A DNA stretch of 64,000 nucleotides from JBPESP01 sp051710585 (GTDB lineage: Bacteria > Pseudomonadota > Gammaproteobacteria > Enterobacterales > Enterobacteriaceae): contig JBPESP010000003.1 in assembly GCA_051710585.1 (NCBI GenBank), positions 124,001 to 188,000 on the forward strand, read 5' to 3'. This document shows, piece by piece, positions 31,130 through 42,151 of this stretch (the stretch's first letter is position 1; every line of letters begins with the position of its first letter). The translations under genes were made by a program, and so were the position numbers. The notes beneath the pieces were generated by a model. It was given only the letters and a program-made list of their open reading frames with translations, searched no databases and was not told where the DNA came from.

Positions 31130-31340
31130 TTTTTTTGAACAGCGAGTTAGGCATCGATCCCAATCTTTGCAGGCATTGACCGCGTCAAAATTAATAAACC
31201 ATATACTAGGGCTTTCTTGGTGCGGCTCATTAACCACGAATGATTAAAATTGCGTAAACGGGACGAATCCAAACTAGGCGCTGTTTCTGTGGATTTTACC
31301 ATCAGCAATGCGACCGGCAGCGGGCGCAGTAAAGAGGTAG
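31130..31340 (+). pseudogene. rsmJ: rsmJ remnant: 16S rRNA m2G1516 methyltransferase
   Basis: RsmJ methylates G1516 of 16S rRNA. Right after prlC, its usual place, a plus-strand piece at about 31243-31340 reads LKLRKRDESKLGAVSVDF, then GSGRSKEVAKVG. This matches the enzyme's ELRKRDEPKLGGIFVDF and GGGRGEAVAKAVG segments. A stop precedes the piece, and about nine codons between the two blocks are missing. The SAM-binding half of the gene cannot be read further right, so the gene is truncated as well as interrupted. Confidence 0.75.
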
Positions 31341-32756
31341 CTAAGGTAGGTAGGTATCAAAGATCAATGATTCCCAGAAGTAGTGGACATATACCACTGG
31401 GTGGTTAGTAGTTAGAAGGCTAAACTTATATACGCTGCCGTTATCAGAGTAGGTGCACAATAATTTATTCTAGTTTTAGATGGCAGAACGCCATATATCT
31501 GTCACTATGATGACATTTTACCAGTAATTTAGTTAACCAAGCCACCAGATAACGGATACATCCGCCCGTCAAGAAACCAGAGTTAGCTCCAGATGAAGAG
31601 CCGTTCATATGTATCATATACACCATTTTTATCTTCAGGAATTTACCATCTGCTGTATAGCAGTCATTTGTCAGTATCTGCGTCAAAACCCGATTCTGGT
31701 ATACCTTATACGCCTTAAACGCTAATATCCGATAACCCACAACCCTTGACACTTTTGATTGGGTGCGTGCAACCCACTTGAACATCTATAATTGATCTTC
31801 TCGTAGATCGGCAGAAGGGTGCCCCAGCATGGCGGGCTGATCATGATATTTTTAGTCCACTAGTTCAACTGAAATCCACTGTAAGTCTCCAACAAACACC
31901 TTAACTACAAAATGTGTCATAATACGAGAAGCATAGGGTGTATAAAGTACGTTATTCTCCTTTGAACAGTGCTTCTTAGCAATAAGATGTTAAAATCAAG
32001 ACAAAATATAAAGAAGATTAAGAAAAAAAATAAATAAGATTTTTTTATACGCCTTTAACAAACTCATAGGTAATAGAAATACTTATAAGTTTGCTGAAAC
32101 TAAATAGTATTTTTATACCTCTTTAATATTACACAACTCTTTCACTAGAAATACAAAATAATATTTAAAGTAATTTAAATTATCATATCTAAAAAACGTT
32201 TTATCCTGAACTGACTTTTATTTAGTGTACATGCGTTCAAAAAAGTAATCTCAACTAAAGAAATTCATCAATTAACGAGAAAAACCTAATGAAGGATCCT
32301 CTTTTAGAAGCTAAAGCTAATACATTAAATCAAAAAGAAATACAAAAATGTTTAAACTATATTTTAATATATTCAACTTACAGTTATTCGATTCTGAAAT
32401 TTAGTATATAAATCATTTTATACACCATTTTTGCGACAAGTATTAAGCAATGCGATCACCGTCCACAGATTAGCAACTTACCGTGGATAATAAATTTATT
32501 CCATGCCGTCGCTATCCTACGGCAGCAGTCATATCATCTGTTATTAAAGTACTATAATCCTACTGAACACGATTAATTTTAATATGAACTTCGCAAAAAC
32601 GGCGATAGCACCATTTTTCATCAACAATGTGTGGGGTGTATACGCCAGACGTGAGCTATGTGCCTAGAAAAGAGAAATTTAGCCCCGATAAGCTAGCTGG
32701 CGGGAAAGGGCAGAACGCGCTGATAGAGCGGTAATAGACAATATGCAGAGATTATT

Positions 32757-32796
32757 AAGCCCCCGATCAGTCAGATAACAGACTGATCGGGGGCTT
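32757..32796. repeat. 16-bp GC-rich hairpin, terminator-like
   Basis: Arms 32757-32772 and 32781-32796 are perfect complements around an 8-base loop. The stem contains a CCCCC/GGGGG block, unusual in this AT-rich DNA. Only two T follow on the plus strand and two on the minus strand. It could be a former terminator of a gene now lost, or a mutational palindrome. Confidence 0.85.
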
Positions 32797-32816
32797 CAGA
32801 TCCATACATACAAGAT

Positions 32817-32840
32817 AATTTAATAGCAAGCTATTAAATT
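32817..32840. repeat. 11-bp AT-rich inverted repeat
   Basis: Arms 32817-32827 (AATTTAATAGC) and 32830-32840 are perfect complements around two bases. It lies 20 bases after the 32757 hairpin. A weaker hairpin with 7-bp arms (CTTACCT/AGGTAAG) and a following TTTTT tract lies at about 32900-32937. Confidence 0.8.
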
Positions 32841-34684
32841 TCATCCGAGAGAAAGTAAATGCAAGCAGCGACTATTACGTGAGGAAAAAACATTGAGTAC
32901 CTTACCTATGCTTAGAGGTAAGGAGGTTTTTAAATAGATAAACAGTTGTCAATCTAATTGTTATATTCTCCTTAAAAACTTCAGTTACACTAGTGTTTCC
33001 TTATCACCCAAGATATGACGCCACGTGTTCTTGATTATCAGTACCATTCTGTAAGACTTTTGCTTTTAGTTTAATTGCGAATATTTCGTAGGCTAAATTG
33101 AAAGTCCTTTTTTTTCGTTGTTAATTCACAGAAATTGCTATCCAATCTCTGTAATTAGACGTACTCATCTGGCCGTAGATTGTTGCATCCGCCCCTGTGC
33201 CATTTTATGTGGAACTATAGCGTTACCTAAGTAACGTCGGTTACACTGAGGGGGTCAATAAATAATATCCATATTGTGCAGCAGGCTTCTCGATAACCTA
33301 GCTATCTAGCTAGGAGAAACCGCACTGACAAAGATTTATTATTGACGGGTCACAATTATTATTCGTGACCTAACTCTTTTGGTGCATCAGTTTTAGGTTG
33401 TATCGATAGGAGTACGCCTTAGGGTGCCAAAGCAAAAATCCACAATGGTAATGCAGTTTGCATCTACTTAAGGGAATAGAGCTATTTTACTCTTCAGCAC
33501 CTATCTAGCAGTGGCAGGTATAGATGTGCTGTAGCGGTTTACCTACTAAAAAAAGAGAAATTCTCTCTGAGAATAACCTCAGATGTTTCACGAAAAACAT
33601 AACTATATTCTATTATAGTGCATATTCATATTTATGCTAACAGATAATGCCATTATCCATTAATTACTTTCCATGATACATTATAAAAATTGAACAGTGA
33701 ATATATTCCGCCTTACATACCCCACGAGACGTTTTTTGATATTTCTGTCTATTATTTTTTTGTTAATATTGTTTTCCTATGGAAAAGACAATTCAGATAT
33801 TACCTGATAATTAAAGGCATACCCCTGTGATCTACATTAACATATGATAGAGAAGATTACATCTTATTTTCTCTTTACTTTTATTATGATGCAATCAGTT
33901 TCTAAATAAAATTACATTAAATCTCTTTAGAAAATATGCTTTTTTACAAGAGAGCAGAGTTAATAAGGCGCAAAAAAACTTTTAGGGATTTTTAGTCTTG
34001 ATGCTTTATCGAAGAATACAAACTACTAATGGTCATACCGATTAATTAAAAATCTTATTTTACATAGAAATGAGCCATAAATGATTTATTATATATCGCT
34101 TTGGATTTTACGCTATTCTTAGTGTGGTAGCTTGGTATATGGTAGCTTGCTTTGTTTTATTTTTATAATCCGCAGCGGAAGACTGTAGAAAAAATAAATA
34201 GACAATCAGTTATTTCGCCGTAAGGAAAACTAGAATAGTTTTTAATTTATTTCTACAAGGCAGCAATACAAAAAGCATTCCCATAGAGAAATAATAATTT
34301 TATCTAAGGGCTTTCCGGAGCTGTTAGAGAAGAAAATAAATAATCCTGATGATTACGCAATTCTAGAAACTCTTGAATTCATAATCAGTAGTAATAATGT
34401 ATGTTATTCTAACATACCTCCTCATTGGTATAACAGTGAGGTTAATGAAGGTAAAATTACGTAACTTGATAATCATACAACTTTTACTATAGTAAATAAA
34501 ATTCTTTCACTTTCACCCTGACGTTGTTACTTTTGCAAAAGTAGACTCGTGAATCGGCATACCAATATTCAATGACGAGAGAGGGAAAAATAAATCTTAG
34601 CGGCGCTAATTTTAATGTTTAATTAAACTATGCCACATTGATTTTCTCTAAGAGAGCACCTAGTCAGTATTGACATTAATTAAA

Positions 34685-34715
34685 TATGCAAATCTGCCAT
34701 CGACAGATTTGCATA
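34685..34715. repeat. 12-bp inverted repeat
   Basis: TATGCAAATCTG at 34685-34696 is exactly complementary to 34704-34715, with a 7-base loop. It stands in decayed DNA with no gene nearby. Confidence 0.8.
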
Positions 34716-36279
34716 ACGCGAACCTAGAGGAGATAGATATACAGTATACTATTCTTGTATAAGCTTCTCTAGAATAGCCAAACCTGACGTTTGCCTGGCA
34801 GCACTGCCAGAAAAGGTGATTGATGGAGCATTGTTTATTACAAAACTAAACTGTGATGAACTTACCTCATCCCTCCCAACATTAATGATGCTAATTTACT
34901 CATGCCGATATTACCTATGCTGACCTAAATCACGAAAAGCTCAAAACGCTTATTTAAAAGAACACCACTTACTCTACAAAGTGCTCAACTGGATAGCATT
35001 AAGCTTAAGGTAATCTTTCTAGATTAGGAATATTTTAATCATATTACGCTCGGGAGCTAATATTGTTCAATGGGTAGCTATACCCCATCATCGAATTATA
35101 TGTCATGCTGTGGCGAATAAATGTATGCTTATTCCCACGCAGCATGAATGGGAACCATAAATATCAGTAAGGCGGGGGCGAGGAATCTTAGCTAGCACAA
35201 AACGCAAGGCTCATTTTTTTACAAATCGCTGAGCTGTTTCATGTAACTGAGCCTCTTGGAGGTAATAACGCTTGTTCGCGGGAATGTTTATTGACCGTGA
35301 CAGTGTCACCGTCGCAGGTTGCTAAATTACCAAAGAAAGTAAGAGGTTTTCCTTGGCTTTCTGGATATAGGGTAAATACGTACAATGGACTGTTGGGGTG
35401 AGTGAAAATAGGATGATACATGCCCTTTTGTCGCCAGCTAAGGTTTTTTAGCGTCATGTATAGCAGTGTAAAGCTGACTCCAAAACTCTTTCTTCTCCAA
35501 GCATTCATAGAGATAAGCCCCAAAGTTAAAAACTTTCCAAAATCTAATTCAACAACATGTTGATACCCATGCGTTCCAGTGCTATTTCTATCATAAAAAT
35601 GGTGTTATTCCATAGTTTTTAACATGATATCAATACATACCAGTTATAAGAAATAGCGTCGAATGTACAAACAATTGCGTTGTACCAGATAGATAAGCAA
35701 TTTTACTGGTGAAATATTATAGAAGAATAATTTTTTGACCACCGGCGGATATAATCCAGTGTTAAGTACTAGTCGGGCTTTAAGTTACGAATAAGAGATG
35801 GCTCCAGAGTGAAAATATATAAATACTTACGATTATTATTGTTGAAATTCCGTCAGAGTTAATTTTTGAACTATACAACATAATAGAGGATAGCAAACAA
35901 TGGCTAAATGCAACTTGACCTGTGCGGTTACTGTTAGGTTTATGGAACTTCCTGAACCTGCGGTAAGGTTTTTCGGTCAGCTTTTAGCGGTAGGAGCAGT
36001 TACCTAAAACCAGCCGCGTACTGGTATGGGTATCCGTCATTTAGTAAAACAAAAAAAAGATGTGAGGAACTAGATTCTATTACTGACTGATTTTGGTTGG
36101 TAGAATTATGTCTTTAGTATTAACCTAATGATAGATAAAGTCCTATCCCGTTTACGAAGCAGCGTAAATAAAAACGATATCGACACGCTATTCCGTATTA
36201 GCCGCAGCCGTAACCAAGATGGCGGCCCCATCCGAGATAACCAAATGGTTTAATACTAACTATAACTACATGACTCTCA

Positions 36280-36321
36280 AGGTTAAGCTGAGGGAGCAGC
36301 AGTTCCGCCTCAGCTTAACCT
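36280..36321. repeat. 14-bp inverted repeat inside the metE fossil
   Basis: AGGTTAAGCTGAGG (36280-36293) and its exact complement (36308-36321) flank a 14-base loop that still codes part of the metE QQF-R/K-L segment. The E. coli protein sequence at this place does not demand a palindrome, so it arose during or after decay. Confidence 0.85.
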
Positions 36322-36716
36322 AATTACTGGAGTAAATGGGCGAAATATTCGTGCTAACCATTAAATGAAGCAGTACTACTTTGACCAATCAGTTCTCTAT
36401 TACTGGGCAAATCAAAGACAAAGTATTTAATCGCCTATCCTTTCTAGCGGTGTATAAACAGGTTTTTTTAATAAGCTGGCGAAACATTTCTGAATAAAGA
36501 AATGAAGAGCTTGTTTGCTTTCATACTACAAAATATGCCAAGTTTTCTCTGCTGAATGTTTCGCTATGAATATGCTAAATGAAATAAATAAGGCCCTTCT
36601 AAGTAAGTATAGCGTGTCAAGCTGCCCTGTTGCCGCCACTTCAGCCGCGGGCGCATAACCCAAAGATTAAAGCACAGCTAAAAGAAGGATTTCTATTAAC
36701 AAATAACACCAACTAA

Positions 36717-36761
36717 GCCTTAAATCACGCACGCTACAAGATAGCGTGCGTGATTTAAGGC
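36717..36761. repeat. 20-bp perfect hairpin inside the metE fossil
   Basis: Arms 36717-36736 and 36742-36761 are exact complements with a 5-base loop (CAAGA). It replaces a region of metE coding for the segment between the two halves of the enzyme, downstream of the HNPKIKAQLK piece. It is therefore not the natural end of any neighbouring gene. Confidence 0.9.
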
Positions 36762-38089
36762 ACCTTTCTACTTTTTTTAATTACCAGATAGGCTCATTTA
36801 AGCAAAAAAGTAGAAATCCATGGCCTAAAGTTAGATTAAAACGTGGGCATCTGAATGATGAGAAAGACGTTAGCCAACACATCAAATAGACTATTATCAA
36901 GTAGAAGCGCATGGAGCTAATTTCTGCTATCCGGCAAAGCCGATCGCAATGATATACTAGAATATTTCAGCGAATATCTAGATGGGTTACCTTCACCCAT
37001 AACGGTTAGATAAAAAAATGCTACAATGCATGTTGCGTGAAACCACCAATCATCATCAGTGATATCAGTTAGTCTAAGGTGATTATTATCGAATGATCGT
37101 GTTATATCTAATCGATGAGCGCTAAACCAGTAAAAGGCAGGCTGACTAACCCGATCATGCTGTACTGGAATTCCTGGAGAAATATTTGATTCATAAAACA
37201 TTTCCGTTTAATAACACTAGCGTAGCATCACACAATAGCGTGATTTAGATGGGGCTGTATCGGTATATCATTTAGATCGGTAACCCGACGCTACGCGTGG
37301 TATACCGCTAAAATAGCAGCCTGGTAGAATATATGCTATTGGTAATGAAACATTCCAATTGAATGAAACGGTAAGATAGGATGAATAGTCAAATATACAC
37401 TCATATATATGACAGCGAATTTAACGATATTATAAACTCTATCACAATGCTCTTAATGCAGATGTTATCACCATCGAAAGGTTCTATTCAGATATGGAAC
37501 TGATACAAGCTAAAACCTTAAAAGGCTTAATTTTCCTAATAAATAGAACCTAACGTGTATGATATGCATATACTCGCTAAACTTCCTTAGTTAGAAATGG
37601 ATGGTCGAATCCTGCGTAAAGCAGCCCAGTGTGTTCCTTCGCGGAAACATTTTTTTTGGATCAACCCTGACTGCAGACTTAAAATCCTCGTCAAGCAGAA
37701 ACCCATCAATCTCTGAGCAGTATAGTGCTATCACCGTCAGCAGACAATTGCACGAAAGAAGAGTAGCTGTAAATAAGGCTGCTGGTTCGCCACCACTTTG
37801 CGCAAGAAAGTATGGCATATTTTGAAATGCCAAAAGAATAATCTAGCAAGAAAAAGTCAATACTCCGTAACGACAGTCAATTAACAGAATAATAAACATC
37901 AGACGGGAAAGGTTTTTCCATACCAAGAAATACCCATCAGAGATCCCCTTCAGCACCCCCTGCGTAAAGCATTATATTTAACCATTTCCTTCCTTATAGT
38001 AGCTCATTGATTATCCCGCTACTAGCCTTCTTTGCTTTGCTCCAAAGCAACATGATAACTTGAGCGGGATAATCGGTATTAAACACATC

Positions 38090-38330
38090 ACTGGAATCGA
38101 GATATACACCACGATCTCCACTTATGAATTACGCCACGTAGCGCCTATCGCGTCCTCTGATACCTATATCCGTCCAGGAGCTTTAATGATATCTATTCTA
38201 TCCAGGTAGTGCGGGATTTTAAAGAATCATTGCAGGATATAGAAGGAGTCTATGGAGTAATGAATTACGAAATAGAATCTGCAAATTTATTAACCATTTG
38301 TACGCCAGTACGCTGATGGAAAATAATCAT
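38090..38330 (+). pseudogene. udp: udp remnant: uridine phosphorylase
   Basis: Uridine phosphorylase splits uridine with phosphate for pyrimidine salvage. Readable plus-strand pieces are ASSDTYIRPG, matching TASSDTFYPGQE; NDIYSIQVVRDFKESLQ, matching YDTYSGRVVRHFKGSMEEW; and GVMNYEIESANLLTICT, matching GVMNYEMESATLLTMCAS, which includes the uracil and ribose contact residues. The pieces are in three frames with stops between them. The first half of the gene cannot be recognised. Its place just before rmuC is as in E. coli. Confidence 0.88.
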
Positions 38331-38372
38331 TAACCACCTGGAACTAGAAAGACCTGATCTGGCAACATTGCC

Positions 38373-38427
38373 ATAAACAATAAACAATAAACAATAAACA
38401 ATAAACAATAAACAATAAACAATAAAC
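38373..38427. repeat. Heptanucleotide tandem repeat (AATAAAC)n
   Basis: Nearly eight head-to-tail copies of AATAAAC (seven full plus six bases) lie just after the udp fossil. The copies are identical, so the array expanded recently. A 7-base unit shifts the frame each time, consistent with non-coding DNA. Confidence 0.97.
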
Positions 38428-39173
38428 GATGCTGTGACTATCATTGTCGATGCCGCCTATCTATTCCTTTTGCTTACTGACGCTCGATGAGCCTGCAGGC
38501 AGCAATTACCAAAATCTAAGTTGTTGGACGCATCGTCTTTTTTTTCGGCAGCGGTGACGCACCGTTTATGCGTCCCATTTACGACATGAGTCAAAAAAAA
38601 TAAAATTTTAGTAGATGTCCAAATTTCCCTAATTACCAATTTTGTACGCAAGTATCAAATTTTAGTCATACCAATCGTCTTTCTAGTGCCGATAGTGATC
38701 ATTTTTTCTCGAGCTTGGCGCTCTAATAGGCAAAGCTGGCATAGTATTTAGGCAATTTATTGGCGCAGGCGGTTTTTATCGACTTGTTCTCTTATAACTG
38801 AGTGAGCTCCCACTATCAGCATCGGTTCTATAATCTGTAGCCTTTCATTCACTATCCTGCCTGCATGTGCCAGCACTGCCACGTCTCTTTTTTCCGCTAA
38901 GAATGAAAATAATCCCTACACGTTTCTCGGACACTTTTCTGCTCGCTACGTGCGATAGTAGCGCTTCTGTCATAGTTTTATGATATCCCAATACGTAATG
39001 TTCAAAATTAGCTAATTTTGTGTCTGTTACGTTCTATGTATTCGAGCTATTAACCCTTAGTATATACCCCAGACTGTGTTGACTGAAACGTACCTATCAA
39101 CCAATAAAAGGTGCTGGACATCTATACAGTTCCCCTTTAACGTTCCTTCTAGAATTGATTAGGGGAAAGCAAT
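38428..39173. other. Decayed DNA upstream of rmuC
   Basis: No gene recognised. In E. coli udp and rmuC are close neighbours. The right end should hold the rmuC promoter, but I could not pick out a convincing -35/-10 pair. Confidence 0.4.
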
Positions 39174-40691
39174 ATGTATTACAGCCTGTTTTACGGCGTT
39201 GGTGGCATATTCATTGGCATAGGGATTGGCTGGCTTATTGCTGCTGCCCGCTTGCATCAGAAGTATTTGGAGCAGGAAGCGACACGAATTAGTCTTGAGC
39301 AAGAGCTGCAGACGACACGTCAGACGCTCGCCGACGAACAAAACATTCGCAGGCAGGCCGAACTTGCGACGCGCAATGGCGAACGTGAGCAGCGTGATCT
39401 ATTCAGCAGGTTAGGCGCCGCTGAAGAGCGCTTGACCTCTCTTACTCATTTTCAGCAGGAGTGTGAACAGCTAAATCAAGAGCTGCGAGCACAGTGGAAA
39501 ATTAATAGTAGTCAGGAGGCGAAACTGCGTGAAGTTACTATCCTTCTTGAGGAAACCCGCCGGGCAGCAGAAGAAAAACAGCGCCTATTAACAAACAGTG
39601 AGGAACGTTTATCGGCACAGTTTGAAAATCTTGCCAACCGCATCTTTGAGCATAGCGGACGGAAGGTAGACGAACAAAACCAGCAGAGCCTTGACCGATT
39701 GCTGATACCACTACGCGAACAATTGGAGGGCTTCCGCCGCCAGGTGCAGGATAGTTTTGGCCAAGAAGCGCGTGAACGCCACACGCTAGCCCATGAAATA
39801 CATAATTTACAGCACTTTAACTCTAAAATAGCCCAAGAGGCAGTCAATCTAACTCGTGCACTCAAAGGAGATAATAAGACGCAGGGAAAATGGGGCGAAG
39901 TAGTTCTTAGCAAGGTGCTGGAAGCGTCAGGGTTACGTGAAGGTTATGAATTCGAGACTCAGGTCAGTATTCAGCAAAGAGACGGTCGACGTCTTCAGCC
40001 CGATGTAGTGGTACGTCTGCCTCAGGGTAAAGATGTAGTCGTTGACGCAAAAATCTCATTGGTAGCCTATGAACGTTATTTCAACAGCAATAATGATGAT
40101 GAACGCCAATTAGCGCTCGCTGAACATATCAATTCGCTGCGCGCCCATATGAAATTACTAGGACGTAAAGATTATCAGGAATTACCAGGATTACGCTCGC
40201 TGGATTATGTACTGATGTTTGTGCCAATAGAACCAGCCTTTATGGTAGCAATTAGCCAGCAGCCAGAACTGATAAGCGAAGCGTTGGCGCACAATATTAT
40301 GTTAGTTAGTCCTACCACACTGTTAGTTGCGCTACGTACTATAAATAATCTGTGGCGTTATGAGAATCAACGTTGCAATGCCCAAAATATCGCCGAACGC
40401 GCGGCGCGCCTGTATGATAAATTGCGGTTGTTTATCGATGATATTAATGCTATCGGCCAAAGCCTTGACAAAGCACAGACCAGCTACCGCCTGGCGAAGA
40501 ATAAATTATCTGACGGACGTGGTAATATTATCAGCCAGGCAGAAGGGTTTCGCGCCCTAGGCGTGGAAATTAAACGACCCATCGTTTCCCCGCCGGGCGT
40601 TCATATTCCGTTTGCTGATAACCCAGGTAAGGCAACGGCGACAGCGGCGTCGACAGACCTGTCGACTGCGGGTGTATCGCAGAAGGAATGA
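39174..40691 (+). CDS. rmuC: RmuC-family DNA recombination protein
   Basis: RmuC limits inversions at short inverted repeats in E. coli and is thought to be a membrane-anchored nuclease-like protein. The 505-residue product (E. coli 475) starts with one membrane helix (GGIFIGIGIGWLIAAA), followed by a long Glu/Arg/Gln-rich coiled coil (about residues 30-190). The conserved domain follows: GKWGEVVLSKVLEASGLREG, LQPDVVVRLPQGKDVVVDAK with the PD-(D/E)xK-like core, DYVLMFVPIEPAFMVA, and SPTTLLVALRTINNLWRYE. The C-terminal 30 residues are variable. GGGGAAA precedes the ATG. It sits alone between the dead udp and dead ubiE, where all surrounding genes decayed. Confidence 0.95.
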   Translation: MYYSLFYGVGGIFIGIGIGWLIAAARLHQKYLEQEATRISLEQELQTTRQTLADEQNIRRQAELATRNGEREQRDLFSRLGAAEERLTSLTHFQQECEQLNQELRAQWKINSSQEAKLREVTILLEETRRAAEEKQRLLTNSEERLSAQFENLANRIFEHSGRKVDEQNQQSLDRLLIPLREQLEGFRRQVQDSFGQEARERHTLAHEIHNLQHFNSKIAQEAVNLTRALKGDNKTQGKWGEVVLSKVLEASGLREGYEFETQVSIQQRDGRRLQPDVVVRLPQGKDVVVDAKISLVAYERYFNSNNDDERQLALAEHINSLRAHMKLLGRKDYQELPGLRSLDYVLMFVPIEPAFMVAISQQPELISEALAHNIMLVSPTTLLVALRTINNLWRYENQRCNAQNIAERAARLYDKLRLFIDDINAIGQSLDKAQTSYRLAKNKLSDGRGNIISQAEGFRALGVEIKRPIVSPPGVHIPFADNPGKATATAASTDLSTAGVSQKE

Positions 40692-40835
40692 AGAAAATGA
40701 ATCACTGATGGATATGGAACACAGGACAAGCTGGTACGTCAGGATGAAATCCCAGGTGCGTAAATAACCTGCTCCAGTGGAGCTTCAGGACGTGTCTGTT
40801 ACACCTCTCTAAAACTGATTGACAAAGACAAAAAC

Positions 40836-41514
40836 ATGGCAGATGACAAAAGTGTAAAATAACCAACTTCGGGTATCACACCGTAGAAAAGGATCAAAAA
40901 CGTTGATGGTAGCAGATGTCTTTCACTCCATCTGTAGCACATGCGTCGCGGACAAAAAATCCTTGATCTAGCAGGCAGCACAGGCGATATGACCGCTAAA
41001 TTTTCAAGTCTAGTGGATGAATACGGGAGGGTGGTTCTGACGGACATTAATGACTCAATGTTGAAAGTGGGTTGTGAAAAACTCCGTAATCGCGGCATTC
41101 TAGGTAATATTAGCTATGTTCAGACTAATACTGAAGTTCTACTCATTTCTGAGTAATATCTTCAACTGTATTACCATTTCGTTTGGTCTGCACAATATAA
41201 CCGAAAAATGGAAAGCGTTAAAGTTAATATACCGAGTGCTAAAACCCCAGCGAGCAACTACTGATTCTTGAGTTTTATACCCCCACACTTTAAGCCGCTA
41301 AACAAAGCTTACAATCTTTACTTTATATCTACCGCGCATCGGTGAAATAGTGGCGCGAGATGCTAGATAGCTATCGCTATCTAGCGGAGTCCATTCGCAC
41401 ACATCCGGATCAGGAAACACTTAATTAATGATGCTTGCTGTCGGGTTCGACAGCGCTAAATATTTTAATATGAGCGGCAGCATCGTAACCCTACATCGCG
41501 GTTATAAATTCTAA
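40836..41514 (+). pseudogene. ubiE: ubiE remnant: ubiquinone/menaquinone methyltransferase
   Basis: UbiE C-methylates the quinone ring in ubiquinone and menaquinone synthesis. The start region (MADDKSVK) has an early stop. Then ILDLAGSTGDMTAKFSSLVD keeps the SAM-binding DLAGGTGD motif with one Gly changed to Ser, followed by DINDSMLKVGCEKLRNRGI and, after shifts, a C-terminus ending TLHRGYKF before TAA, as in E. coli (ALHRGYKF). Overall span is close to the intact gene, with several frameshifts and stops. First dead member of the ubi-tat cluster. Confidence 0.92.
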
Positions 41515-41529
41515 TCTGGATATGAAAAC

Positions 41530-42151
41530 ATGTTGCTGACATTGTTTATAAGTGGAATGATAGAAGTCATTCTTAAACGCCTACTATATCAAGATTGTGC
41601 CATATCAATATACTGCTAGCCCCTAAAAGGTAAAGTTTTAGAATTTGAATTGGCTAAATGGAAAGCGCCAGTTATTCTAGTATTCGATGAGCGTCAGGTA
41701 AATGTGCTAAACGCCTGGCCTGGGATACGCAGTGAATTACACACAGTGCGCATATGTCTTGCCATCTTGCTGCCCGTTCTGCGAGAATCTCAGAAGTTTA
41801 CGCAGCTGATTAAAAAAGGTTTCCTAGATGTAGAGGACCATGATCTACAGTGCTTACAGCAATTCGCCACGCTGGTATATATGTATGACTGAATCCAGTG
41901 AAACTGAATTGCTGGCTTTGGATAGGCGATATAGCCTCTGAAAGCGTTAGTTAAACGATCGCGTGGCGGCTGACCAAGTAAACTGTAATTGTTTTGTACT
42001 TGGTCAGGGATGAGTAAGACAATGAATAACTGATGAATGGGTCTTACACCTCAGTATTAGAGCAAGAGTGGCTTTTCGGCGAAGTGGATGATGTTACCCG
42101 AGCTAACGAGAATCTGGCGGAACGCTTAGCAAAACGGGAGGCTGACAGATG
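41530..42151 (+). pseudogene. ubiJ: ubiJ remnant: ubiquinone biosynthesis accessory factor
   Basis: UbiJ is an SCP2-like lipid-binding accessory factor of the aerobic ubiquinone complex. The start MLLTLFISGMIEVILKRLLYQD corresponds to the E. coli N-terminus after a shift, and LVFDERQVNVLNAWPG matches LVFSERQVDVLGEWAG. The remainder to residue 80 of the frame starting at 41650 is a good match, ending early. A final ERLAKREADR before TGA matches the family end. It overlaps the ubiB start, as in E. coli. Confidence 0.85.

Larger units (their letters stand above)
31341..36030. other. Gene-free decayed DNA between rsmJ and metE
   Basis: No recognisable gene. A minus-strand frame at 31465-31785 (106 codons) and another at 35239-35523 (94 codons) are the longest, and neither carries a known motif. 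metR and yigM, the E. coli neighbours of metE, cannot be read. Several inverted repeats occur (listed separately). Confidence 0.5.
36040..37760 (+). pseudogene. metE: metE remnant: cobalamin-independent methionine synthase
   Basis: MetE transfers a methyl group from 5-methyltetrahydropteroyl-triglutamate to homocysteine. In order along the plus strand one can read LLLTDFGW, NDIDTLFRISRSR, a split FNTNYNYM, HNPKIKAQLK, EIHGLKLD, GKADRNDILEYFSEYLDG and SQIYTHIYDSEFNDII. WINPDCRLK near 37655 follows the E. coli CGLKT end. The zinc-binding HTHMCYC motif has become YTHIYDS, losing its Cys. The E. coli gene is 2262 bp, and here about 1720 bp remain, with most of the loss in the middle. The positions of metE, udp and rmuC repeat the E. 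coli map. Confidence 0.88.

Noticed and set aside
31465..31785. A 106-codon minus-strand frame right of the rsmJ fossil.
   Set aside because: No recognisable domain, no Shine-Dalgarno and an odd composition. It fits a chance frame in decayed DNA.
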